A DNA stretch of 22,872 nucleotides from Archaeoglobus_B sp964471215 (lineage in GTDB: Archaea; Halobacteriota; Archaeoglobi; Archaeoglobales; Archaeoglobaceae). The stretch's first letter is position 1, and each line of letters begins with the position of its first letter. Shown here one piece after another: positions 14,696 to 21,754 of the stretch. The notes beneath the pieces are model-generated. The model searched no databases. It saw only the letters and a list, made by a program, of their open reading frames with translations, and was not told where the DNA came from. The stretch covers positions 1 through 22,872 of the forward strand of contig CAYYFC010000026.1 in NCBI GenBank assembly GCA_964471215.1, given 5' to 3'. The translations under genes were made by a program, and so were the position numbers.

Positions 14696-14964
14696 TCGAT
14701 CACCTTCTCAACCATCGATATCGCTTCGGCAGGACAAACGTAGTTGCAAATACCACAGCCCTTACAGTAATCGTAATCTACCCTCGCAACCTTTTTTATA
14801 TCAATCCTAACGAGTTCAATACATCCTTCGGGGCAGTACATGCTGCATTCTCCACATCCTATGCATTTATCCTCATCAACATTCGGTATTATCGTTGCCC
14901 AGTCTCCTGTTTTAAATTTCAGTGATTCAAGAGGTCTTGATACTGCTCCCAGGCTTATCCTCAT
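14692..14964 (-). CDS. porD: Pyruvate/2-oxoacid:ferredoxin oxidoreductase delta (ferredoxin) subunit
   Basis: The 90-residue subunit has two [4Fe-4S] motifs, CIGCGECSMYCPEGC near residue 34 and CKGCGICNYVCPAEA near residue 64. It connects the ThDP site to external ferredoxin. The N terminus (SRPLESLKFKTGDWATIIPN) is typical of PorD. It starts inside the end of porG (38-base overlap), preceded by a GAGGTGATG Shine-Dalgarno-like sequence. It overlaps porA by four bases. Confidence 0.95.
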   Translation of the reverse strand: MRISLGAVSRPLESLKFKTGDWATIIPNVDEDKCIGCGECSMYCPEGCIELVRIDIKKVARVDYDYCKGCGICNYVCPAEAISMVEKVIE

Positions 14965-15502
14965 ACTTCATCACCTCTCTATATGCTCTTTCAACGACCT
15001 CAACATTCTTTTGAGCTATTTCTTCCCCTTTCTTCTCAAACCATTCAAACACGACATCCTTCAATGTTTCGAGCTTTATGATTTTTGTAAACCCAGCAAA
15101 TGCACCGACCATTGCCGTGTTTGTTATAGGCTTTCCAAGCACCTCCATTGCGATCTTTGTCGCGTTAAGCGATATTACATTTTCAATCCCTATTTTCTCC
15201 TTCGCCTTTTTTAAATCCGGGTAATTAACTATCATAAATCTCTTTAACCCGCTTTTGACGTATTCAAATTCAATGAGACTTGGATCCAGAACGACTACGT
15301 AATCGGGTTTGTATATCTCATCCCTAATGGTTATCCTCTTATCAGAAATCCTCAGATAAGATACTACGGGGCTACCTCTCTTTTCAGCTCCAAACATGGG
15401 GAATGAAAGTGTCCAGTAACCCTCTCTGTGCCCGGCAACGGCTAGGATGTCCGCAGCTGTTACCACTCCCTGCCCACCTCTTCCATGAAATCTAACCTCG
15501 AT
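14927..15502 (-). CDS. porG: Pyruvate/2-oxoacid:ferredoxin oxidoreductase gamma subunit; start codon missing
   Basis: The longest ORF with a standard start begins at GTG 15466 (179 residues), but that GTG is the Val of the conserved motif HGRGGQGVVTAAD. The frame reads correctly upstream to 15502 as IEVRFHGRGGQG, exactly where family members normally begin with M-I-E. The codon before it is TTA, and no ATG, GTG or TTG occurs in frame until a TAG near 15560, just upstream of the first base of a structured element. The native start and promoter therefore look replaced. Other family segments are intact: SFPMFGAEKRGSPVVSYLRI, KPDYVVVLDPSL, ITNTAMVGAFAGFTKI. Translation may use a non-standard codon, begin at GTG 15466 with loss of the motif, or fail. 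Confidence 0.85.
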   Translation of the reverse strand: MEVRFHGRGGQGVVTAADILAVAGHREGYWTLSFPMFGAEKRGSPVVSYLRISDKRITIRDEIYKPDYVVVLDPSLIEFEYVKSGLKRFMIVNYPDLKKAKEKIGIENVISLNATKIAMEVLGKPITNTAMVGAFAGFTKIIKLETLKDVVFEWFEKKGEEIAQKNVEVVERAYREVMKYEDKPGSSIKTS

Positions 15503-15530
15503 TAATTCGAATCCCCCCTTTTGAGTGGTT

Positions 15531-15674
15531 GCCCGTGCTTTATACCACAGAAACTAAGCACGGGCTTTCCCTTAGTGCTTCATGAATCAGCACTTCATCG
15601 GGAGCTAAATCGGCTGGCACCAATAGCCAGCCTTACATGTAACGCCGTCATCACCCTTGCGGGCTGATGGCTCC
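15531..15674 (-). ncRNA. Structured multi-hairpin element upstream of porG (candidate IS605-type omega RNA/right end or 5' leader)
   Basis: Read on the minus strand, a TATA-like TTTTAAATACC (15693-15704) lies about 25 bases before GGAGCC at 15674. A multi-branched fold follows: closing stem 15601-15605/15670-15674, imperfect stem 15644-15656/15661-15671, perfect 7-bp stem 15612-15618/15626-15632, 6-bp stem 15574-15579/15589-15594, and perfect 10-bp stem 15531-15540/15556-15565. Serial hairpins of this sort are typical of the right end and guide RNA of IS605 elements, and no tnpB remains. It could equally be a transcribed leader for porGDAB. Which is correct cannot be decided here. Confidence 0.55.
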
Positions 15675-15692
15675 TAAACTAAATCAAATTAA

Positions 15693-15704
15693 GGTATTTA
15701 AAAC
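15693..15704 (-). promoter_or_regulatory. TATA-like promoter of the structured element / por operon
   Basis: TTTTAAATACC on the minus strand matches the archaeal TATA box, and the predicted start falls on the first base of the closing stem. It is the nearest evident promoter for porGDAB. Confidence 0.45.
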
Positions 15705-15870
15705 TTTGTGTTCCCATAGCTCCTTAAATATATCTAATTCTAATCTGTGAATAGTCTCTTAATCTTTCTCTAGAATGTTTATTTAAGTTTTGTCATTATC
15801 TATCATTATTTATCATCGATTCGACATATGTTGTATCGGGCATGCGGTACAATTGCAGACTCGATTACAA
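15705..15870. other. AT-rich spacer between SRP RNA 3' end and the por leader
   Basis: No coding potential is visible. On the minus strand it probably holds the SRP RNA terminator and sequences upstream of the por promoter. The direct-repeat-like TATCTATCATTATTTATC around 15800 is low-complexity. Confidence 0.4.
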
Positions 15871-16187
15871 GCGGGCGGGCGCGCCTCAGGTCGACTCACC
15901 TTACGGGAATCTACTCGGTATAACTCCTCCTCCCCGAACCCCCGAAAGCGCCGGGCGTCCGGAGTTAGCCTGCTCCCTTCCGGGCCTGGGCTGGTCCCTC
16001 CGGCAAACGCAGCGGATTATCCCTCCGGATAATCCAGCTGCGACCGCCGACCCTTCGGGACGGGGATTCTACAGAGTTATACCGAGTAGTCTTTCCCGCT
16101 CGGTGAGCCTTCCCTCGGCTTCGGCCCCCGCATATCGACGGTTTCGGGTTACAGGGGACGCCGAGCCCCCCGGCCTAGCCCGCCCAA
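15871..16187 (-). ncRNA. Archaeal signal recognition particle (7S/SRP) RNA
   Basis: A GC-rich island in an AT-rich region folds as SRP RNA on the minus strand. The 5' GGGCGGGC (16185-16178) pairs with the 3' GCCCGCCC near 15871-15880 to close helix 1. The Alu domain has the conserved UGUAA (complement at 16149-16153). Helix 6 is a perfect hairpin with a GGAG tetraloop (16014-16035), the SRP19 site. Helix 8 has CAGGCCCGGAAGGGAGCAGG with a GGAA tetraloop (15969-15988), the SRP54 binding site. A TATA-like CTTTAATAC (complement 16207-16215) lies about 25 bases upstream. Length (~317) is normal for archaea. Two long plus-strand ORFs across this interval are artefacts of GC-rich RNA. Confidence 0.95.
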
Positions 16188-16235
16188 GTTAGCTTCTACG
16201 CAAGAGTATTAAAGCTTTTTTGATGTAGACTTATC

Positions 16236-16619
16236 ATGAAGTGTGAACTATGCAATGGAGAGGCTAGCGGGATATGCCCGAGGTGTTACAGATACGTCTG
16301 CAGTAACTGTATAGATCCGATAACAATGCTCTGCAAGGATTGTCAGTCCTTTAAAAGAGAACAGGAAAGGGATTACATAAGGCTGATGGATAGCATAGAG
16401 AAGAAGTTAGAATTCATAGAGAATTCTATAGAAAAATGCTTTAAATGTCCAATTTTGAAGGATGAAATAATGAGAAACATCAGAATCGTCAAAGAGCTTG
16501 AAATGACAGCAAAACTCGATGGATTCGAAGAACTCTACAACAGAATCTTAGATTTAAAGGAAAGAGTTCAAAACATCGGTATAAGATTTCTAGTTAGACT
16601 TAAAATGACGGGAGACTAG
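16236..16619 (+). CDS. B-box-like zinc-binding protein with coiled coil
   Basis: The 127-residue protein opens with four CxxC pairs in 36 residues (C3/C6, C14/C17, C22/C25, C33/C36), a cross-brace arrangement like B-box or HIT-type zinc fingers that should bind two zinc ions. A charged helical region follows (about residues 40-115), including another pair CFKC near residue 70 and LDGFEELYNRILDLKERV, likely coiled coil. I do not know a characterised homologue. It is seven bases ahead of the aIF2B-like gene, in the same direction, suggesting an operon. It is divergent from the SRP RNA with about 50 bases shared between them for promoters. Confidence 0.65.
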   Translation: MKCELCNGEASGICPRCYRYVCSNCIDPITMLCKDCQSFKREQERDYIRLMDSIEKKLEFIENSIEKCFKCPILKDEIMRNIRIVKELEMTAKLDGFEELYNRILDLKERVQNIGIRFLVRLKMTGD

Positions 16620-16626
16620 TACTTTT

Positions 16627-17142
16627 ATGCTTGAGAGGATCTTGAGGGATAAAAGAAGCGGTCAGACAAAGATCATGAGAGATACTATTGAATTGCTAAA
16701 AAATATAAATGATGCTGATAAAAGGATTGAGATATGCGAAATTATACGCAGTGCACATAAGGCCATAGCAGGGCTGAGATGGATTTTAAAGATGTTGAAG
16801 GATGGAAAGGATCCCAATAAAATAGAGATGGAGATGGAAAAGGCTGATGAAATCTGCGTTGAAAGGCTTAGAGATCTAGTTAGGGATGGGGTTGTTTTAA
16901 CGATAAGCAGGAGCCATACACTTGAAAGAGGTCTGACCTCGGCTAAACACGTCATAGTCTTGGAATCTTCTCCGGAAAAGGAGGGGATAGATCTGATGAG
17001 ATATTTAAAGGGCAGGGGTATAAGTTCATCGGTTTTCCCCGATTGCGCAATGGCATATGCCGTTAAATTATGCGATATTGTTGTAGTTGGTGCGGATTGT
17101 GTTTTAAAGGATGGTTTTATAAATAAAACCGGTACGTTACCG
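16627..17142 (+). pseudogene. aIF2B-like protein, 5' part (interrupted by an IS element)
   Basis: Residues 1-172 match the archaeal eIF2B alpha/ribose-1,5-bisphosphate isomerase/MtnA superfamily: an N-terminal helical domain (RDKRSGQTKIMRDTIELLK), then VVLTISRSHTLERGL, HVIVLESSPEKEGI, YLKGRGISSSVFPDCAMAYA and VVVGADCVLKDGFINKTGT. The position occupied by the catalytic Cys in isomerases (HCNS-type motif) is TISRS here, so a regulatory or unknown role fits better than R15P isomerase. The reading stops at TGA 17149-17151 only because the normal continuation is displaced. The expected next residues (LAITSKYF...) appear at 18438, after a 1.3-kb insertion. The gene is probably non-functional unless the truncated protein has a residual role. 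Confidence 0.85.
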
Positions 17143-17190
17143 TTCACCTGAACCGTATCTTCATCTATCAAACTATATCAAACTGTATCG

Positions 17191-17285
17191 GACACGGTTA
17201 GGCTCATCACGGCGACGCTTCGACCCCCCTCACTACAGCCCATTATGGACTGCGGGTCTCGGGAATCGAAGCCAACCGATGTTAT
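17191..17285. other. Structured left region of the inserted element
   Basis: A GC-rich patch in an AT-rich context can pair GCTTCGA (17217-17223) with TCGAAGC (17266-17272), with further short pairings (GACCC/GGGTC) inside. It lies 5' of the tnpB remnant, whereas tnpB guide RNAs normally lie 3'. It may be the left-end hairpin, a relic of another element on the minus strand, or an unrelated RNA. Confidence 0.4.
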
Positions 17286-17340
17286 ACATAACAGTAAAGG
17301 TTTATAAGTTTTTAGGGGATATATATCCCTTTGGAGAGGT

Positions 17341-18428
17341 ATGATGTCCTTGCCAGAGTATCTCACGGTTAGCTTGCCATTTACTGTTAAGGGTGGGAAT
17401 GCTAAGCTGGTTTGGTGGACTGCATGGCTCTCTTAATTGTGTGCTCATAGGCTACTAGGTGATGTGAAGAGCAATGATGTACTTATTGATTTGTCACAAG
17501 CTAGTTTCCTTAAGTATGCTCGTAGGAGGTGTTATGATATTCTACCCAATCGTAGATACATGTGAAGGATATAGGGCTTAATCAGTGGCTTCTATTTCAA
17601 AGCGAAGCAGAGAAGGAGAAGAAGGGAAACCTAAACATAAGGCTGACATCAAGTGACAAAGCAGAAATCTTAGTAATCAACCATAAGAGAGAAACGGAGA
17701 GGATAGTAATAGACCTTAGAACGCCAAAAGGATACAGGAAAATACTAGAAACACTCACAGAGAAAGCATTGAATAGGGAGATGGGTTATCCTGCAAGGAT
17801 AGCAGTTAAAGAATACAATTTCTATCCAAACAACCTACATCTTTATTGTAGTCTGCAGGTAATGGTGCCCTATAACCTATACTTGGAGACTATGAGGAAA
17901 TACAATAAACCTCTTGGAAACTATGTTGCTGGCATAGATGTTAATATTGATAGATTGAACCTAGTTATAGTGGATAAGTATGGCGAATTAAGGGATATGA
18001 GAACCTTCTGGTTTAGGGAGATAACTAGTCGTGGATACAAGAGAAAACCTGCATGGACAAAAATACATCAGGTAATACACGACATGCTAAGCTATGCCTA
18101 TCATCACGGCGTATCACATACAGCACTAGAGAATCCAGAAATTATAGGTTACCTAAGATACTACTGGATAAGAAACGGTGACAGGGGAACAAAGAACTAC
18201 AACTTTAGGATGTCCATTTTCAGAAACAAGATAATAGAAGTAATAACCTATAAGGCACCATTCTACTCAATCAATGTAAAGTACGTGAATCCTAGAGGCA
18301 TCACAAGCTCTAGAGAGCACAGCGAAGTTATGAAGAAATACGGCTTAGATAGACATACTGCTTCAGCTTACCTCATAGCGTTGAAAGGCATAGAAAGACA
18401 TACTTTGATACAGGAAGCTATAACTTAA
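17341..18428 (+). pseudogene. TnpB-like RuvC nuclease lacking the zinc ribbon, N-terminal part broken
   Basis: The start ATGATGTCCTTGCCAGAG encodes SLPEYLTVSLPFTVKGGNAK, but the frame meets TAA at 17434-17436 and shifts near 17553-17563. From 17562 the frame is open to 18428. This open part holds three acidic residues in RuvC order: AGIDVNIDRLNLVIVDKYG (D), HTALENPEIIGYLRYY (E) and KKYGLDRHTASAYLIALKG (D). The usual CxxC...CxxC ribbon is absent; the equivalent place reads VKYVNPRGITSSREHSEV. It belongs to a zinc-less archaeal TnpB-like branch, a placement made from memory of motifs only. The gene ends nine bases before the element boundary, leaving almost no room for a 3' guide RNA outside the ORF. 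Confidence 0.75.
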
Positions 18429-18437
18429 AGATTCTGC

Positions 18438-18605
18438 CTTGCAATAACTTCGAAGTATTTCTTAAAAGATTTCTATGTTGTAGCGCAATCTTATAAATTT
18501 TCGGACGAGGAATTCAGGGAATCACTGGATTTTGTTTTTAGGGACGAAATGCTATTCGAATTCGTGCCTTTAGAATTTGTTAAGGAAATTATAACAAATT
18601 CGTAA
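18438..18605 (+). pseudogene. aIF2B-like protein, 3' part
   Basis: In frame from 18438 the sequence reads LAITSKYFLKDFYVVAQSYKF, continues through MLFEFVPLEFVKEIITNS and stops at TAA 18603-18605. This is the normal C terminus of the eIF2B alpha/R15P isomerase superfamily (the family's FYVVA.SYKF and FE.VP....ITE pattern). Joined to the 5' part it gives a protein of about 228 residues with no missing segment, so insertion removed little or nothing. There is no start codon of its own. Sequence decay is not obvious, which suggests the insertion is recent. Confidence 0.85.
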
Positions 18606-18636
18606 ATTTTTTCTTTTTTCGGGCTATTAATACTAC

Positions 18637-19332
18637 ATGGAATTTACAATAGTCAGCGTCGGAAATGAGATATTGAGCGGTGATATATCGAATACAAACG
18701 CGACTTATATAGCAAGAAGACTCACGCAGAAGGGTCATAGGGTTATAAGAATTATTACGGTACCGGATTCAATTGACGACATAGCAGAGGAAGTTCTGAG
18801 GGCAAAGAAAATGGCGGATTTTGTCCTTGTCACAGGCGGTCTCGGAGCAACTCATGACGACGTCACAACTGATGGAATTGCAAAAGCCCTTGACCTTGAA
18901 CTAGTTCTGTACGAGGATGTTTTTGAAAAGCTTAAGAAGAGATTTCCAAAAACGAATGAAAATGCATTGAGAAAGGTCTGCACATTCCCCAAGAATTCTG
19001 AAGTTATTGAAAACGAGGTTGGCATAGCTCCTGGTTATATAATCGATAACATAGCAGTAATGCCGGGAGTTCCTGCTGAGATGGAGGACGTTTTTGAAAA
19101 AATACTTCCCAGATTCGGTGAAAGCGAATTCTATGAAGAAACCCTTAGTATTGATGGTTATGAGAGTCAAATACTTAAGGAGCTCAACAGGGTAGTGGAG
19201 GAATTCAGAGATGTTCAGATTGGCTCTTATCCGAAGATGGAGGGATATGTAATAATTAAGTTCTCCGGAAGGAATAGAGATAGAGTTAGAAGTGCTAAAA
19301 AGAGATTAAAGGAGTTATTGGGTTTAAAATGA
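18637..19332 (+). CDS. CinA-type molybdopterin-binding-fold protein
   Basis: The 231-residue protein is the stand-alone N-terminal domain of CinA (MoCF/MogA fold), without the C-terminal NMN deamidase domain found in bacterial CinA. The family pattern is clear: VSVGNEILSGDISNTNATYI, VTGGLGATHDDVTTDGIAKAL, PGYIIDNIAVMPGVPAEMEDV. CinA-like domains have been linked to ADP-ribose or nucleotide hydrolysis, but the archaeal single-domain form is not well defined. The stop overlaps the riboflavin reductase start by four bases (ATGA), so the two are co-translated. The ATG follows an AT-rich stretch at 18603-18632 that probably includes the promoter. Confidence 0.9.
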   Translation: MEFTIVSVGNEILSGDISNTNATYIARRLTQKGHRVIRIITVPDSIDDIAEEVLRAKKMADFVLVTGGLGATHDDVTTDGIAKALDLELVLYEDVFEKLKKRFPKTNENALRKVCTFPKNSEVIENEVGIAPGYIIDNIAVMPGVPAEMEDVFEKILPRFGESEFYEETLSIDGYESQILKELNRVVEEFRDVQIGSYPKMEGYVIIKFSGRNRDRVRSAKKRLKELLGLK

Positions 19333-20006
19333 AGCCATTTGTATTTATAAACGTTGCTTCAAGTGCCGATGGAAAGATAAGTAATGACAGCAGGGAAAGG
19401 GTTAGAATTTCGTGTGATGAGGATTTGAAGAGAGTTGACATGCTGAGAGCCGAAAGCGATGCAATAATGGTTGGAATAGGTACAGTTTTGTCAGATAATC
19501 CGAGATTAACTATAAAGGATGAAAGACTGAAGGAGATGAGGATCAGAAGGGGTTTGAGCAAAAATCCGATAAGAGTTGTCGTCGACAGCAGATGCAGAAT
19601 TCCTCTGGACGCAAGGATTCTGGACGAAGAGGCAAAAACAATAGTTGCTGTTTCTGGTATTGCCGATAAAGAAAGAATCAAGATTTTAAGGGATAAAGGA
19701 GTTGAAGTGGTTGTATTCGGTGAGGATAAAGTGGATTTAAAGGCTCTGATGCGATATCTATATGAGATAGGTGTTAGAAAGCTGATGGTTGAGGGAGGGG
19801 CAACATTAAACTACAGCTTGCTTAAAGAAGGACTGGTTGATGAAATATACATATATTACGGGAATATGATAATAGCGGGTAGGAATTCTCCAACTGTTGT
19901 AGATGGTTTCTCATTTAGAACACCTATTAAACTCGAGTTAATAGATCTGAGGAGAATTGGAGATGGAATACTTGTTAGATGGAAAATACGTCAAAAAAGC
20001 CTTTAA
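19329..20006 (+). CDS. arfC: 2,5-diamino-6-ribosylamino-4(3H)-pyrimidinone 5'-phosphate reductase (riboflavin/F420 pathway)
   Basis: The 225-residue protein is the archaeal RibD-C/RIB7-type reductase. It uses NAD(P)H to reduce the ribose of the early riboflavin (and F420) precursor to ribityl form. Conserved segments are VFINVASSADGKISND, MLRAESDAIMVGIGTVLSDNPRLTI, NPIRVVVDSRCRIPLDARIL, the strand KLMVEGGATLNYSLL (glycine-rich, nucleotide-binding) and LIDLRRIGDGILVRW. There is no N-terminal deaminase domain, as is usual in archaea. The gene lies four bases inside the CinA gene end and 27 bases before the pyrophosphatase gene. Confidence 0.92.
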   Translation: MKPFVFINVASSADGKISNDSRERVRISCDEDLKRVDMLRAESDAIMVGIGTVLSDNPRLTIKDERLKEMRIRRGLSKNPIRVVVDSRCRIPLDARILDEEAKTIVAVSGIADKERIKILRDKGVEVVVFGEDKVDLKALMRYLYEIGVRKLMVEGGATLNYSLLKEGLVDEIYIYYGNMIIAGRNSPTVVDGFSFRTPIKLELIDLRRIGDGILVRWKIRQKSL

Positions 20007-20033
20007 GGGCAAAAATTTCGAAAAGGTTATCAA

Positions 20034-21026
20034 TTGTCAGACATCACATGTAATATGACCAGCCATGTCGTATATGTTGTAGGTCATAAAAAACCCGATA
20101 CGGACTCCATATGTTCTGCAATAGTTTTCGCATATCTATGGAATAAATGGAAAGAGACAGGAAAGATGAGCGATGTCATGAAAATAGATGTAGAGGCAGT
20201 ACCGGCAAGACAGGGCGACATAAATCCCGAGACTGAATTCGTACTCAAAAAATTCGGATTTGAGCCACCGGAATTGATTACGGATGCGGAGGGAAAGAAG
20301 GTAATACTTGTAGATCATAGCGAGAAACCTCAGACACTTGACAACATCGATAAGGCAGAGGTTTTGGCAATAATAGATCATCATAAGATTGGAGATGTAA
20401 CGACTCCGAACCCGATAATGTTTATAAACCTTCCTGTGGGTTGTACAGCCACCGTACTGAAACTACTCTTCGACTACACGGGAATTGAGATTCCTAAGGA
20501 AATGGCCGGTCTCATGCTCTCGTCAATCCTAAGCGATACGGTCATATTCAAGTCTGCAACAACGACCGAACTCGATAAAAAGGTTGCAGAAGATCTCGCA
20601 AAAATAGCTGGAATTGAGGACATAACGAAGTTCGGAATCGAACTGAAGTCTAAGCTTTCGGCGATAGAGGAGCTTAGCGCAAGAGAGATAATAACGAGAG
20701 ATTTCAAGGACTACGACATGAGCGGTAAGAAGGTTGGGGTAGGGCAGATAGAGCTCGTGGACCTCTCACTAATAGAGAGCAGAAAAGATGAAATCTATGA
20801 AGAAATGAAGAAATTAAAGGATGAGAAGGGTTATGATGGAATATTCCTAATGCTTACAGACATAATGAAGGAAGGAACAGAATTACTCGTTGTAACGGAT
20901 TACCCACAGGTAGTTGAAATTGCATTCGGTAAAAAGCTTGAAGAAAAGAGTGTATGGCTTGATAAGGTCATGTCCAGGAAGAAACAGGTGGTACCACCGC
21001 TTGAGAAGGCATTCGCTCAGGTGTGA
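20034..21026 (+). CDS. ppaC: Manganese-dependent (family II) inorganic pyrophosphatase
   Basis: The DHH-superfamily enzyme hydrolyses pyrophosphate to phosphate in the cytoplasm with Mn2+. Metal-binding motifs are GHKKPDTDSICSAI (H, D, D), ILVDHSEKPQ and IIDHHKIGD. SSILSDTVIFKSATTT is the second DHH-domain signature, and the substrate-binding SRKKQVVPPLEKAF closes the protein. From TTG 20034 it is 330 residues; an ATG at 20055 would remove seven residues and leave the conserved VVYVVGHKKPD strand intact. A weak AAAAGG lies seven bases before the TTG, so the start is uncertain. The family is known in Archaeoglobus. It probably shares a transcript with arfC. Confidence 0.95.
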   Translation: MSDITCNMTSHVVYVVGHKKPDTDSICSAIVFAYLWNKWKETGKMSDVMKIDVEAVPARQGDINPETEFVLKKFGFEPPELITDAEGKKVILVDHSEKPQTLDNIDKAEVLAIIDHHKIGDVTTPNPIMFINLPVGCTATVLKLLFDYTGIEIPKEMAGLMLSSILSDTVIFKSATTTELDKKVAEDLAKIAGIEDITKFGIELKSKLSAIEELSAREIITRDFKDYDMSGKKVGVGQIELVDLSLIESRKDEIYEEMKKLKDEKGYDGIFLMLTDIMKEGTELLVVTDYPQVVEIAFGKKLEEKSVWLDKVMSRKKQVVPPLEKAFAQV

Positions 21027-21117
21027 TCCTATTTTTTCCTTTTAAATTTTACAATTTTGATAATCAATATAAAATAAAATTAATAAATTAATAAAAAATA
21101 ATTATCTGGGATTAACA
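21027..21117. terminator. AT-rich convergent intergenic region
   Basis: This extremely AT-rich stretch between ppaC and the convergent histone gene has T-runs on both strands (TTTTTTCCTTTT near 21032-21043 on plus; TTTTTTATTAATTTATTAAT as minus-strand reading). It is a plausible bidirectional, T-rich archaeal terminator. Confidence 0.45.
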
Positions 21118-21321
21118 TTACATTGACGCCGCCAGCTTTATATCATCTACTTTAACCGTTTTTCTTCCTGCATGCTTTGCAATTTCAGCTGCCTTTTTTG
21201 CAATTTCAATTGCCTTGTCTTCCAAGATTTCTCTGAGCTTTTCAGCAGCTTCTGCACTCACTCTTTCTGCGCCGGCCTTTCTTACCAATCTATCAATTGG
21301 TGCAAGTGGTAACTCAGGCAT
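21118..21321 (-). CDS. Archaeal histone (HMf type)
   Basis: The 67-residue single histone fold (MPELPLAPIDRLVRKAGAER start, then LREILEDKAIEIAKKAAEIA, then KHAGRKTVKVDDIKLAA) is nearly consensus for archaeal histones that wrap DNA as dimers and longer polymers. The R-T pair in HAGRKTVKVDD and the N-terminal RKAGAERVS DNA-contact loop are intact, and no tail is present. The ATG is preceded by a strong GAGGTGATC Shine-Dalgarno sequence and, further upstream, by a TTTAAATACC TATA-like box (complement near 21355-21368). It is monocistronic. Confidence 0.97.
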   Translation of the reverse strand: MPELPLAPIDRLVRKAGAERVSAEAAEKLREILEDKAIEIAKKAAEIAKHAGRKTVKVDDIKLAASM

Positions 21322-21368
21322 TCAAGATCACCTCAATTAGTATCTAAGTATAAGAGGTATTTAAATTT

Positions 21369-21739
21369 TATTCTATAGCGAAGGTTATCCCACTGTCGAT
21401 CAATGATAGTCTAGTGTTATATGACAATCGTAATCCATCAGAACTCAGATATATATTTTTGAAATAAAATAAAAATCTAATAAAAATATTAAGGGGGTTA
21501 TGCGATGTATGCCGTCTATTAATGTGATCTATGTGGAGATGTATATCGATATGTTTTGCTCATAATTATACATAGTATAATATCTATTCAAGTTGCTTTA
21601 AGATCTGATACGTATCATGCATTCATATCACGGGAAATCTAACAATTTATCAGGATCACATAATACTTTAAACACTAATAAATATAAATTGTATACATGA
21701 CAAGAAAATCTAAACAGTTATAAATGCAAGTTGTTTAAA
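21369..21739. other. Gene-poor AT-rich stretch
   Basis: No supported gene. A 21-codon ORF (21500-21565) with a GGGGG just upstream is noted but has no recognisable product. The remainder is AT-rich sequence leading into the dead tnpB. Confidence 0.45.
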
Positions 21740-21754
21740 GTAAATATGCTGATA

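Larger units (their letters stand above)
17142..18437 (+). mobile_element. IS605/IS1341-type element inserted in the aIF2B-like gene
   Basis: The interval between the two halves of the aIF2B-like gene is about 1.3 kb and contains only a tnpB-like pseudogene plus a structured 5' region. The left junction lies right after GTTAC(CG) at 17136-17142, and the right junction at about 18435-18438. No target duplication is seen, as expected for IS200/IS605 single-strand transposition next to a short TTAC-like site. No tnpA is present, so the element is non-autonomous. Confidence 0.8.

Noticed and set aside
15500..15520. tRNA T-arm-like TTCGAATCCCCCC
   Set aside because: The matching 5' G-rich half of a T stem, a D arm and an acceptor stem are all missing; the match is accidental.
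15790..16192. Two plus-strand ORFs (80 and 116 codons) in a GC-rich stretch
   Set aside because: They lie across the SRP RNA on the opposite strand; composition and low-complexity translations (many P, S, R) are explained by RNA helices.
17143..17151. TGA at 17149 as the genuine end of the aIF2B-like protein
   Set aside because: The missing family C terminus is found in frame at 18438-18605, so the stop belongs to the inserted element.
21500..21565. 21-codon ORF with GGGGG upstream
   Set aside because: It is too short, has no recognisable product and lies in AT-rich DNA where such ORFs arise by chance.
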